Of a DNA stretch of 64,000 nt, positions 1-11,520 are shown one piece after another. The first letter of the stretch is position 1. Every line of letters begins with the position of its first letter. The translations under genes and the position numbers were made by a program. The DNA lies in NCBI GenBank assembly GCA_023055425.1, contig JALGPY010000005.1:86903495-86967494 (forward strand), read 5' to 3'. The notes beneath the pieces are model-generated. The model was given only the letters and a program-made list of their open reading frames with translations, ran no database searches and was not told the origin of the DNA. The stretch comes from Linanthus parryae (lineage: Eukaryota; Streptophyta; Magnoliopsida; Ericales; Polemoniaceae).

Positions 1-108
1 TATTTCAGGTTTTTAGTGTATGCATAGGACTTTAAAGACCTTGTGCCCCCACTCGAGGATCCGGAACGATTATTTTGAACTCCAAGAGGGCATTAGAGAC
101 TGTTTTCA

Positions 109-1627
109 ATGGGTGAGCAATTGAAAAATGCTCAATTGAATCAGAAGTTCACTGAGCTGCAAGAGAAGCTCGATTAGCAGAAAAAAACCAAATGCCTGCC
201 AATAATTTGGGCCAAGAATTGGTTGAGAAATTTCAGTCAACTCAGAGAGGACACAATCCGACAATCGTAGTGCCAACTATTCAGGCGGATCACTTTCACT
301 TGAAATCTGCCACCATAACAACAGTGCAAAATCAATTTCATGACTATGGGAATCAAGATGAAGAACTAGATGACTTCATTGGGAATTTTGATGCCTACAT
401 CAAAACATTGAAGTACAAGAATGTTACTGATGAGACACGGAAGTTGATTCTCTTTCCCTATTGTTTGAAGGGTGCTAGAGAGAAATGGCTAGAGTCTAGA
501 GAGCTAGAATCAATCATCACATGGGAGCAATGTGCAGATGAGTTCATTAGAAAGTTCTACCCTGCTCAACGTGTTATTGGTTTACATGCAGAGATTCTTG
601 GTTTTCATCAACATGCTGATGAGACAGTTATAAATGCATGGGACCAGTTTATGAGGATGATACGCAAGTGTCCTAATCATAATTTTGGTGACTACAAGAT
701 TCTCCAGGTTTTCTATCACGTCTTGAAATGTCCTAACCAAGAATTTCTCAACAGGGAAGAGGGTGGAAATTTCTTGTATAGAGTTGACAAGGATGGAGCA
801 TATGCCTTGATGAAACAGATTGAAAAACAGGATGCTCAATTCTATGACTCTAGGAGGTAACAAAGTTTCCCAAGCCAAATAATGATGAGTGGAAAGATGG
901 GATCACGAAGATGGTAATTTACATGGAAAAGCATGTGTATCAAGACAAAAAGACTGTGGCTGCAGTAGAGGGGCAGGATTTTGAGGCAGCTTTGACCCAA
1001 GGTGCACGTGAAGACGTCAGCTATGTGAGGGCACAAGGACAGCGTCAGAACTGGAATCAGGGGATGTACATTCCAGGGACTAGAGATCATCCAGGATCCA
1101 GATATGGGGATCAGACTGGAGCTTCATATGCACCCGGATTTCAACATAGGCCATCTGTGCCAGTTGCTCATACACCACCACCAGCTGTAGGTCAGAATGC
1201 TGAGATGACACATCTCAAGAACATGATGTTTCAGATGGGCAAGAATGTGAATAAATTCACCTCTCAGGTGGAGATGTTGACAACTGACTTTCACATCACC
1301 AAGACCTCGCTTCGTAACTTGGAGGTGCAGGTAGGACAGATTCCCACTCTGCTCTCCTCTAGAGCACCATGATCCTTGCCATCTGATACTTAGAATGTGC
1401 GCCAGGTGAATGCGGTTGCCAATCGTAGTGGGATTATTCTCAATGATCCCCCATATCCGAGCCATGCCAGAGCTGAAGCCTCGATGGCAAGGGAGCATGA
1501 GGTCTTTGATATTGAGAAGACCCCTGTATTGATCCCCCAATCAAAGGGCATGACTCCACTTATTGATGATGAGATAACACCACGGCCACCTCCGAGGAGT
1601 ATAGGCAGTTCTTGTCCATTTCTATAA
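109..1627 (+). pseudogene. Gyp-A gag, broken
   Basis: Gag forms the capsid of the retrotransposon particle. An ATG at 109 opens a short helical leader that stops at 177. The main frame, 192-860 (222 codons), has the retrotransposon gag core: a DDFIGNFDAYIKTL-like start, a middle motif around GAREKWLES, and an EQCADEFIRKFYP block typical of Athila/Ty3 gag. The frame stops at 858-860 and resumes at 911-1372 with the gag C-terminal part (LKNMMFQMGKNVNKF and VQVGQIPTLLSS). It resumes again at 1397-1627 with RQVNAVANRSG, which resembles the conserved VNAITLRSG stretch before the Athila protease. I see no zinc knuckle. Two breaks make it non-functional as read. Confidence 0.85.
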
Positions 1628-1628
1628 G

Positions 1629-2363
1629 TTGCACATACATGTGCCATTTATTGAGGCAGTCAAGATGAAGCCTAAATATGCTAAGTATATGAGAGTTGCG
1701 ATTTCGAGAAAAAGGGCAGTACAAGAATTTCAGACAATGGATTTGACCGAGCGAGTGAGCTCTTGGGTATTGCATGGCTTACCTAAAAAACACAAGGATC
1801 CGGGAAGATTTGTGATAGAATCTAACTTGGTAGGAGCTTATACTTGACAGGCTCTATGTGATTTGGGGGCTAGTGTTAATTTGATGCCGCTGTCAGTTTT
1901 TCAGAAGATGGGGGTGGAAGCTCGCTCCACTTGTATCAATCTGCAGTTTGCAGATAAGTCTTGCAAGAAGGCCTATGGAGTGGTGGAGGATGTTCTCGTG
2001 AAGGTAGGGAACTCCATTAGCCCTACTGATTTTGTTATATTGGAGATGCCTGTGGGAGACGTTCCGATCATTTTGGGTAGGCCCTTCCTGGCTACGTGTC
2101 GGACTCTCATTGATGTTGAGAATGGTGAGTTGATCATGAGTATCAACGATGCATGGGAGACTTTCCGGGTTTCCAAGGAAACTCCACAGCTGTCTCAAGA
2201 GAAGAAGACACATATGGCAGTGGTCGAGCAGTCAGTGCACGAGAAATCAGGGGTGGTTAATGTTGATCCGCCAGAAGAAAAAGCCAAAGTTCACAGAGTT
2301 GTATTGAGGATCCAGCAGAGGAAGCTGGATGAGAAGGCACGTCGTGCCAAGCCGCCTTTCTAG
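1629..2363 (+). pseudogene. Gyp-A aspartic protease, one stop codon
   Basis: This is a retroviral-type aspartic protease that would cleave the Gag polyprotein. The N-terminal part, 1629-1847, ends at a TGA. The same frame then continues directly into ALCDLGASVNLMPLSVF, where DLGAS is the Athila form of the catalytic D-[ST]-G motif. Further conserved parts are a strand ending in VPIILGRPFLATC and the flanking IDVENGEL. The C-terminal stretch (HRVVLRIQQRKLDEKARRAKPPF) is what normally precedes reverse transcriptase in this lineage, but here it ends at a stop at 2361-2363. The missing polymerase is the main oddity. Confidence 0.85.
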
Positions 2364-3994
2364 AGGTATGATGTAACTGGGTCGGGCTGTCGACCTTAAA
2401 TTACAAGAGCTGATTGGGAGGCAACCCAATTGAGGAGTTAGTTGTTTTTAATTTTTTCTTGTTTTGATATCCATACATGTATTGTGAGGGGTGAGAGGGA
2501 GTGGTTTTAATTTTTACAATGAGTGTGCAGGACACAGGTACCAAAGACCGCTTCAGATTCCCCTTCTTGATGCACATGCACACGGTTGCATGCAAAACGA
2601 GGAACATATGTCTATTGTTAAAAAGTGCAATCCAGAGAAGTTACTCGAGGTCGAGGGGTAACATAATAAGTTTTAAGATAATGGAAACAAGTTTTTCTAT
2701 CATGTTTGCACGCATCGAAATCCGGAGAGGAAGTTGCGGTTCACGAGCCAAAGTGGCGGGATTTGTCCGCACAAGAGCTAAAACGAGAAGAAATTAGAAA
2801 TTCCCCGGATTTTGGGAATTTTCCAACTAAAATTGGCTTCCCGCAGTTAACAGAGTCCATCGGTGCACGAATCAAGGAAAACAGTGGCCAAACGAAGAAA
2901 TCGAGGCAAAAATAGAACAAATTGCTAGACCATTTCGTGCGAAATGGCCAATACTTAGAAAATTTTTGGATAGCCATTTCACACGAAATCAGAGGAGTGG
3001 TCTGTTTTGGTTTGGCAAAATGATTTTCACGAAATCAAGGCATTTCACACGAAATGATTTCTTACGAAATGCCCCCCATTTTGTGCTAAAAGATCGGCGA
3101 CGGGGACTCTATTGAGGGCATATTGGAAATTATGGGGGTGGTATATTAGCCAAAAATGGCGCTGAGGCTTTCTCAACCTTACCAATCGGATCAAACACCC
3201 TCTTCTTTATCTTCTTCTCTCAAGCTCTGAAGATCACAAAACCCTCAATTTCCAAAAATCATCCAAATCCGAATTTTTTTGGGTGGCGTTGATAATTTCA
3301 AGCTCTCCTACAAGATTATGTCTTGGATGTTTGGTAATAAATCTTAGTTTGAGTGTGGGGGAGGATTGAAGACGAAGAAGCTTTAAGCCCAAATTCTCAT
3401 ATTCGTGTGGTTGGAGGGGGGATCGGCCAAATCTCAAGAATAGAAGTTCGACGAGGACGCCGAGGAGCACGAGGTAGTGGATTCGCTTCATCTTGCTTAC
3501 TTTTCTGAAAATCGGTCGACGGATTCGGTCCCTTCTTGACTGATTTTCGCAAAACCGGTCCCGTAAGAACGGTACTCCGGGACCATAGGTACCTCACTTT
3601 CTCTCACTTCAATTTTTGCTTAGGCACATTTTAAGGTTTAAATTTTTGAAATTTAAATCTTGTGAAGTGTGTCCTGCTAAAGCCTCAAGCAACTTTAGAG
3701 GATTGCGGGCTAGATGCCCAATTGAGTCGATAGTTACTTGCACTAGTTCACAGTTAGTCCTCACGTGCACTTGCATTTTCACTTTGATTATGTCTACTTA
3801 GTGTGGTGCAAAGAGGAGGAGGGATATAGCTGTTCACAATAACCCCATTTTAATCCCAAGGAGGATATGGTGATGAGTGATAAAGATGTGGGAGATGGCT
3901 CCAGTAACCGTTGTCAGGTACCTCTGTCTCCAATTCGCTAGGAGTTGAGAATGGAGCTACCACCCATGCCCGTCATTGGTAAGAGGGAAAGTTA
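2364..3994 (+). other. Gyp-A post-protease leader with palindromic words
   Basis: No convincing gene is seen. A conserved block at 2401-2430, containing GGGAGGCAACCCAA, recurs inverted at 31107-31135 in Gyp-B and marks the pol/env boundary of this family. From 2931 to 3095 a self-complementary word of the form ATTTCGTRCGAAAT occurs about five times with variations, and the same word recurs in the 3' LTR near 15500-15575. A purine tract GAGTGTGGGGGAGG at 3352-3365 resembles the true polypurine tract before the 3' LTR. An Arg/Gly-rich reading frame lies around 3440-3490. Confidence 0.6.
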
Positions 3995-5290
3995 GTGGTT
4001 CAGGTAGACCTTGACGCTCTCAGCAATACCAAATTTTGCAACTTCAGGTTTGCGAGTGCTAGTGCCCATCGGGACTTTTACTCGGATTCTTTCCTGAAGA
4101 GGGATGGGACACCAGAGAAACCCTTCCCGAAAATCAAAAATAATCCCCAAGCGATCAAATATATCTTCAAGAATGAGAAGCTAGACAAATGGTTTAAAAT
4201 CTGCAAGAGGAAGTCTAGCTCTGATCTTGCAAGAGAGATCTTTGTGAATGCGCGATATTATAATGAGGGGGAGAGTATGGACAAAAGGCATATTTTTTCG
4301 GTCCTACATAGTTCTCACGCCAGAGACTATTGGGGCCGCAATGAATTTTAAGCCTTTGAACGAGGGTTGTCTACCATGATACCATTTGGCGGCTGCACAT
4401 TGTTGAGGTTGTTAGTGATCTTTGTTTTCAGGGGGTAGTTGGTGCTGGTTGGGAGGAGAGACCTACTCTACCTGAGTGGATGGTCTCGAGGAAGGTTGTA
4501 CTTCCACGTGTAAGGTGGATTTGCGAGCTTCTGGAGAACTAGGTTCTAGGTGTTACACATCAGCCTAAGTACTCGTTCCAGCTTTGTACCATGACCTATT
4601 ATTTGTGGAGCGGTAAGTGTTCAACATTCCTTACTTCCTTTATAGATTTATCATGGAGAGGACAAGTAGCTATAACCGGAGAGCTCCCGACAACACTTTC
4701 CTTCTCCTCAATCTAGCAAAAAAAGATGGCGTTACATTGAGTGACTTAGAGATGGACTTGAAAGAGGAGGGAGAGCACAAGTGGGAGAGAGTGCCTGACC
4801 CCCTTGAAGACCCAAAACATGTGTACCCCGAAATCCCAAGAAGGGCGAAGCTAGTAGCTCGGGCTCCAATGTGGAGTCCCAACTTTCCACGATCACTCAT
4901 ATGCTAGAGCAGCAGAGATTGCAGGCAGATGTTGATAGGGCTAGGTCTCGGAGACATTTTGAGCAGGTGCGGAATAGTGTTCGCCAGATTGGTCAAGCCT
5001 TAGAGCAGTTGAGCTTTGAGAGCACCGAACATGGAGGGTGATTCAGGACTTAGCCAGGTCGGCTAATGTTACTTTGGAGCACTCGTACACCTATGACGGA
5101 CTTTTCCATTATCAGTATGATGTGTACCCTGACTGGAGTTCGGATGTGCAGGCCAGCCCTGACGAGGAGACCGAGTCCGACTAGACCCACCGACCCTACG
5201 CTTAGGAAGCCGAGTCCTCTTTATTTCAGTCTATCTTTCGTTGAGGACAACGAAGTGCTTAAGTGTGGGGGAGTTTTAGCTATCCGCTAG
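3995..5290 (+). pseudogene. Gyp-A env-like (Athila ORF-1-type) region, broken
   Basis: The first frame, 3995-4351 (118 codons), reads like the N-terminal part of the plant Athila ORF-1/env-like proteins, with a hydrophobic-basic block and a run of predicted helices. It stops, and related coding remains continue in other frames. 4617-4907 includes NRRAPDNTFLLLNLAKKDGV, which resembles the conserved LIT-LC-AGV segment of these proteins. An acidic tail is visible near 5110-5180. At 5244-5275 a conserved GAGGACAACGAAGTGCTTAAG block is followed by a purine-rich GTGTGGGGGAG. Function of these proteins in plants is not established. The family call is by motif resemblance only. Confidence 0.55.
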
Positions 5291-6126
5291 TAAGCCGTTG
5301 CATAGGCTTGTCACATGCAGTTTAGTGCGTCAGTCTTGCACGTAGGTGTCAGTTCGTTAGGTTTGCATTGGCACATTTAATTTATTTCATTATATATATA
5401 TATATATATATATATTATTTTTTGCACTTTTATTTATTGAGTCTTCCTACCCCCAAAACTGTTGGTTAATCGAGTTGGCCAAATGCATATAGAGTTAGGA
5501 AAAAAATGAGAAAAAAAAAAAAATTAAAGATTAAAAATTAAAAAATCCTAAAAAAATGTGAAAATTTGAGAAAGGGAAACTTAGGACCTATAAACCGAAA
5601 AGAATCCAGTGAAAGAGCATGAGAGTAGGAAGCACCGTAGTAGGGAGACTCTAATTCGAGTATTTTGTGCAGAAGTCTCACGAAGCGATGTCCCGGGTAT
5701 CTAAGGAAAGGTAAAAGTAGATATTGGGCATACTTTTGACTCCTTTACTGTGCTAGGAGAATTGAGTCTCTAAGAGGTTAAATATTATTTTTCCGGTGGA
5801 AACTTGTGGACTCTTAGAAACTTGGGTGGACCTTCTTGAAGAGTCCGTTCCATGTAAAACGAGTCTTGGCCTAAGTGAAGCCCGGAGCGTACACCACCAT
5901 CCCTTACAATGGTTCTAAGAGAAAATCCGAAAAATCCCACACTCTTAAGCTCTATTGCACGATTGTAAAAACAGAGGATAATAATTAAAAAATGAAAAAT
6001 CTGAAAATTATTCTTTAAAGGTGAAACAACATAATGTGCTTCCGTGTGCACGGAAAATTTGAATTCAATACAACATAGAGCTTAAGAGGTAAACTAATGG
6101 CAAGCCGTATTTTTCATAGGAGTTGT
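5291..6126 (+). other. Gyp-A 3' non-coding region up to the Cop-1 insertion
   Basis: No gene is seen. The block at 5440-5510, with GGTTAATCGAGTTGGCCAA, is matched in inverted orientation at 30380-30440 in Gyp-B, which confirms that the two are related elements. Short A-rich runs lie at 5505-5560. The last five bases, GTTGT (6122-6126), are the left target duplication of Cop-1. Confidence 0.7.
5391..5415. repeat. (TA)n microsatellite
   Basis: Uninterrupted alternating TA over about 25 bases in the 3' non-coding part of Gyp-A. Confidence 0.95.
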
Positions 6127-7557
6127 TGTAGAGTTTTGATTCATGGATGCGCAACGGAAACAAAAACAATCATAAACCATGCAAAACCCTCAAAGGATCA
6201 CAAGTCAAGAGACATAACGATGGTAAAGGAAGAAATCAATAACACACCTTAGCGTTCTCCTTTGATGACTTTAAACGGGAATTGTGTCACGTTCGCTATA
6301 GTTGATCCACGCCTAGATTTGAATACTAGATCTTCCAATCCTTGGTGCTAGCCCGGAAAGAGGAAGAGGAAGAAGAATCACGCAAAACGAGACCAACAAA
6401 GGAGGTCTCGGCCTCCTTGTGGCCGACGGGGACGGGCGGCGGCGAGGGAGGGGCGGCGGCTCCTCTCTTGCTTGCTTGCTCTCTCCTTTTTGTTCTCTCC
6501 CACTCAAGTTATGATTAATAAGGTCATAAGTGTGGGAAGGAAGGAAGGTGTGTCCTTTATATAGTCCAACAAATCCTTGCCAACTACCTAAAGGACCTAT
6601 TCTAGTCCTACTAGAATTCAATTTAGTCCCTTCCTTGCAAATTAGTCCCTACTAAGTTTGCAAGGTATTGCAAAGTGATCCTTCTAATAAATTAATCCTA
6701 TAAATTAATTCCCAAATCTAGTTCAACTCTATATAGCGTGTGACCCCATATGTTCTATCTAGTTGGTAGCAACAATTTGCTAATATGGAGCGGTTTCTAG
6801 CAAAACATCCATTCTAGCCAACTAATAGAATAGTCATCATGACAAACCTTGTACAAGTAATTGTCTCATCCCTTTGTCTCTATATCCGGATTGGACACGA
6901 GACATACTAGTCACACTCGTATATCCAATCCATAGTTTCTCGATCCATGGGAATAGCCTTATTCGTGCAAATAACATCAATATCCCATATTGATTTATTT
7001 GAATCTGGCCAGAACTTCTATAAGCACAATCCCTCGAGTGGCCTAGGATATTTGCTCCCGTTATGTGGGAGGGACAAATTCTATCTACGTCCACTACGAT
7101 CTCTAAGATTTCTTCTTATTGTATCCGGTACACGCCTTTATAACTACCCAGTTACAGTGTAGCGTTTAACGCTACTAAAATCACAATAATCCACAACTAG
7201 AATATCTAGTGACTTCAAGTCTAAGGATGACAATACCATTGCACCACGAGAAGTGCTTGTGACTCAACGTAACATGTATGTAGCCTTCTCGGAGATGGGT
7301 CAATCCGGTGCGCCATTACCCTTAATGCACACCTATGTGTTGGATAATGATATCTCCATATCAATCTAACCCCATACTAGTATATAGATGATTGTCCCAT
7401 TAATAATTATACTGGACTAGGGATATTTAATCTAAACAACACAATTGTAAATCTAAGGACTTCATTATATTAAATATATAATAAATAATAAATGAATTTT
7501 TTAGCCACAAATAAATTCATACTAAACTAGATTGCCTCTAGGGCATCTATTCCAACA
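6127..7557 (-). repeat. Cop-1 3' LTR
   Basis: In element orientation this is the 3' LTR. It starts TGTAGAGTTTTG on the plus strand and ends ATTCCAACA. It is highly similar to 13216-14640 with scattered substitutions and a few small indels. It contains a GC-rich block at 6405-6475 and, on the minus strand, a TATA box near 6557. Confidence 0.95.
6557..6564 (-). promoter_or_regulatory. LTR TATA box (TATATAAA)
   Basis: On the minus strand the sequence GGACTATATAAAGGAC gives a good TATA box in the LTR. The same box is kept in the other LTR at 13639-13646, where it would drive the genomic RNA of Cop-1. Confidence 0.5.
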
Positions 7558-7572
7558 GTCTCCCACTTGCAC
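7558..7572 (-). other. Cop-1 polypurine tract
   Basis: Minus-strand CAAGTGGGAGAC directly abuts the 3' LTR start TGTTGGAATAG, the expected place for plus-strand DNA priming. Confidence 0.8.
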
Positions 7573-7577
7573 TAGAG

Positions 7578-8136
7578 CTAATCTGGCGCATCTCGTATGC
7601 CCATACTCCTAGTGTGCCCTTCATGCTTCCACTGCGTAAGCGGCTTTGTAAGCGGGTCTGACAGATTCTCATCTGTAGGAATCTTGCATATCCGAACGTA
7701 TCCTCTATCGATAATATCTCGAATCAGATGAAACTTCCTGAGCCCGTGCTTGGATTTCTTGTGCGACCAATGTTCCTTCGATTGCGCAATCGCCCCAGTG
7801 TTGTCACAGTAAAACTCAACTGGATCCGCAATGCTAGGAACCACACCAAGTTCAGAAACAAACTTTCTGATCCAAACAGCTTCCTTTGCTACACCATTTG
7901 AAGCAATGTACTCAGCCTCTGTTATAGAATCAACCACCGTCTCTTGCTTGGAACTCTTCCAGCTCACCGCTGCTCCATTCAGGCAAACCACATATCCCGA
8001 CTGTGATCTAAAGTCATCTATGTCGGTTTGGAAGCTTGCATCAGTGTAACCCCTTACACGCAACTCTTCCTCACCGCAAAATATCAAGAAAGCATCCTTA
8101 GTTCTTCTCAAGTACTTAGGATGTTCTTGACTGCAA
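7578..8136 (-). pseudogene. Cop-1 RNase H
   Basis: This is the RNase H domain of the copia polyprotein, which removes the RNA template during reverse transcription. The open frame 7578-8111 shows GYTDASFQTD (first catalytic Asp), the SITEAEYIAS motif (catalytic Glu), FYCDNTGAIAQ (Asp), a KSKHGLRKFHLIRDII block and the usual DPLTKPL ending. It is separated from RT by an in-frame stop near 8138. The domain itself is uninterrupted and has the family's usual length. Confidence 0.9.
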
Positions 8137-8137
8137 T

Positions 8138-9549
8138 CTAGTGACTCTCACCCGGATTGGATTGGGATCTGCTTGTCATACTCAAGGAATATGACACATC
8201 TGGTCTAGTACATAACATGGCGTACATGATAGATCCGATGGCCGAGGCATAGGGATTTCTACTCATGCGTTCCTTCTCAATCTCATTGGAAGGACAACCA
8301 CTCTTTGAAAGAGTGATTCCATGTGACATGGGCAAGAATCCCTCCTTGGAATCTTGCATGTTGAACCATTTCAACACCTTGTCAGTATATGTACTTTGAC
8401 TTAGGCCTTGCAGTCTCTTATATCTATCTCTATAGATCTTAATACCGAGTATATAGGCTGCTTCCCCTAAGTCCTTCATTGAGAAACACTTCCTAGCCAA
8501 TCTTTAACAAATTGCAGCATGGGAACGTTGTTTCCAATGAGTAGTATGTCATCCACATACAAGACCAGAAAAGCTATAGAGCTCTCAATAACCTTCTTGT
8601 ACACACAAGACTCATCTTTGTTTCTGATGAAGCCAAACTCTTTGACTACTTCATCAAAACGTCGATTCCAACTCCTAAAAGCTTGCTTCAATCCATAAAT
8701 GGATCATTGCAGCTTACAGAATTTGTTGGCTTGCTTTGGATCTTCAAAACCCTCCGGCTGTATCATATACACGTCCTCGAGGAGATTCCCATAAAGGAAT
8801 GCTGTTTTGACATCCGTCTGCCAAATCTCATATTCATGGTATGCTGCAATCGCAAGTAAGATTCGGATGGATTTGGTCATAGCAACTGGTGAAAAGGTTT
8901 CGTCATAGTCAATACCATGAATCTGTCTGAATCCTTTAGCCACCAATCGGCCTTTATAGGTAATCACATTACCATCCATGTCGATCTTCTTCTTGAAGAC
9001 CCACTTGCACCCTATGGGTCGCGCCCCTTCAGGTGGTTCCACCAAAGTCCATACTTTGTTGGTGTACATGGATTCCATCTCAGATCTCATGGCTTCTAGC
9101 CACTTCTGAGAGTTTGGGCCATTCATGGCCTCCTCATAGGTAGTAGGCTCATCATCCATGAGCATCGTGTCACCGGAATCGGTCACGAGAAGTCCATACC
9201 TCTCGGGTTCCTGGCGCACTCTACGAGATCTACGAAGCTCTTGCTTTACTTGAACATGTTGCTCCACAACTGCTTGTGGTTCCTGTTCATGTTCCATAAT
9301 CGGTTCAGTGATTTGCGGTTCTTGAACCTCTTCAAGTTCAACAGTCCTCCCACTTGCTTCTTTAGAGACAAACTCTCTTTCTAGAGACACGCCGGTCCGA
9401 GCAACAAACACTTTTTTCTCGGTTGGATTGTAGAAGTAGTAACCCTTAGTTTCCTTAGGGTACCACACAAACTTACACTTATCCGACTTTGGCACTAGCT
9501 TGTCTGATTGTAAACGTTTTACATAGACATCGCATCCCCAAATCCTCAT
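8138..9549 (-). pseudogene. Cop-1 reverse transcriptase, with stops and a frameshift
   Basis: This encodes copia reverse transcriptase. The largest frame, 8704-9549, begins in the integrase C-terminal/linker region (acidic, then RRSRRVRQEPERYG). It runs into RT with GCKWVFKKKIDMDG, GRLVAKGF, GIDYDETFSPVA and the WQTDVKTAFLYGNL palm motif. A stop at 8704 precedes frame 8476-8691, which holds the catalytic YVDD (8548-8559). A frameshift near 8500 leads to 8138-8500 with SMKDLGEAAYILGIKIYRD and YAMLCTRPDVSY. All key motifs are present. Confidence 0.92.
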
Positions 9550-10410
9550 GAACGACTGTGTGGGAAGTCTCCCACTCTACATCTCATATGGTGTCTTCAT
9601 GACTGATTTAGATGGAACACAGTTAATGGTGAAAGCTGCACTTAATAGAGTGTGGCCCCAAAATGATTATGGAAGATCGCTTTGACACATCATAGATCGA
9701 ACCATATCCAATAGGGTTCGATTCCTCCTCTCAGACACGCCATTCCATTGTGGCATTCCGGGTGGAGTGAGTTGGGACACGATCCCACACTCTCTAAGAT
9801 AGTCGTCAAACTCTTGGCTCAAGTATTCTCCTCCACGATCCGATCGTAGAGCCTTGATACTTTTTCCAAGTTGCTTCTCTATTTCATTCTTGAATTCTTT
9901 GAACACTTCAAAGGATTCGGATTTGGCCCTCATAAGGTACATAAATCCATATCTACTGTAATCATCAGTAAATGTAATGAAGTAGACGTAACCACCCCTG
10001 GCAGGCGTGGAAAATGGCCCACACACATCAGTATGTATGAGCGCCAATTGCTCACTAGTCCTCTCACCTTTCTTATTGAAAGGGGACTTTGTCATTTTTC
10101 CCAATAAACAAGCCTCACATGTCTCATATGATTCAAAATCAAATGAGTCTAGTAGTCCATCCTTATGAAGTCTAGATACACGTTTCTCGTTTATGTGGCC
10201 TAAACGACAGTGCCATAAATAAGCAGGATTTAAATAATTTATTTTAATCCACTTGGTATTAATGTTGTAAACAGGATTCCTTAGATCAAGGACATACAGT
10301 CCATTAAATAATTACGCACTAAAATAGTGAATATTATTCAAATAAAAGGAACAACAATTGTTCTTTATTGAAATAATAAAACCATCCTTGTCCAAACAAG
10401 AAATAGAAAT
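9550..10410 (-). pseudogene. Cop-1 integrase
   Basis: This is integrase, the enzyme that joins the new DNA copy to the host chromosome. The zinc-binding HHCC region is readable on the minus strand near 10120-10220 (HCRLGHINEKRV then CEACLLGK). The open frame 9667-10104 contains the catalytic core with HTDVCGPF (first Asp), RSDRGGEYL (second Asp) and the GVSERRNRTL Glu, so the DDE triad is intact. A stop after DLP at 9667 separates it from the C-terminal part, which continues to the RT frame. Confidence 0.9.
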
Positions 10411-10485
10411 AATGTTTTTGCTCATAGCAGGCACAAAATAGTAATTATTTAATTCTAAAACTAATCCTTAAGGCAGAGATAGCTC

Positions 10486-11520
10486 TCACACGCCCACGGC
10501 TAATGCATCAACTTTTGCTCCATTCCCAACGCGCAGATCTATCTCCCCTTTAGTCAATCTTCTACTTCTCTTTAGATCCTTCACATTTCGACAAATGTGG
10601 GATCCACATCCAGTATCTAATACCCATGATGTAGAGACAGTTAAATTGACATCTACAACAAAAATACCTGGTGGTGGTGGAATCACTATTCCAAGCCTCT
10701 TGTCCTCCAGATATTTTGGGCAGTTCCTCCTCCAGTGTCCAGCCTGACTGCAGTAGTGACACTCACCTTTAGTCACACCTTTGGCAATGCCACCAACAGG
10801 CTTAAGGTCAGGTTCCTTGGACTTGGCAACTGACTTGCCTTTGCCCTTGGAGGATGAGGCAAACCTTTTTCCCTTTCCTTTCTGCACCATCATAATGGCC
10901 TTTCCCTTTCTTTTGTTGATGCTTTGTTCAGCTCTCCTCAACATATTGAGCAAATCTGGCAGTGGTATCACGAGCTCGTTCATGTTATAGTTCATGATGA
11001 ACTGTCCGTAACTCTCGGGCAACGATTGCAACACGAGATCGGTTGCCAACTCTTGGTCGACCGGGAACCCTAGTCGGGCGAGATTATCCAAGTACCCGAT
11101 CATACGGAGTACATGGGGTCCCACCGGTTTCCCTTCTGCCAGATGACACTTGAACAATGCCTTAGAGACCTCATATCGCTCAACCCTTTCCTGCTATTGG
11201 AAGAGCTGCTTCAGATGCTCGATCATATCGACAACATTCATGTTTTCGTGTTGCTTCTGAAGCTCAGAAGTTATGGTGCATAGCATAAGGCAGGCCGCAT
11301 AATTAGAGTCATCAACACGCTTTTGATACGCCTTTAGGGCTGCAGGTGTTTGGTTCTCTGGACCTGCTGGAACATGCTCCTCTATTGCGTACAGTTTCTT
11401 CTCTTGCTTGAGAACGATTCTCAAGTTTCTGTACCAATCAAGGAAGTTGGTTCCAGAGAGCTTGTCCTTCTCAAGGATAGATCGTAGGAAATCTTGTGAA
11501 CTCGATGAGTTCTTTGCCAT
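10486..11520 (-). pseudogene. Cop-1 gag and protease, one stop codon
   Basis: The gag starts at the ATG at 11520 (MAKNSSSSQDF) and reads to a single TAG near 11192, then continues to 10486. The N-terminal half is a copia gag (UBN2-like) domain with LSGTNFLDWYRNLRIVL. A basic linker is followed by a complete zinc knuckle, CHYCSQAGHWRRNC (CX2CX4HX4C). The protease begins with WVLDTGCGSHIC, where DTG is the catalytic triad. The frame ends soon after this at 10486, and short remnants lead on to integrase. Only the one stop interrupts gag. Confidence 0.92.
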
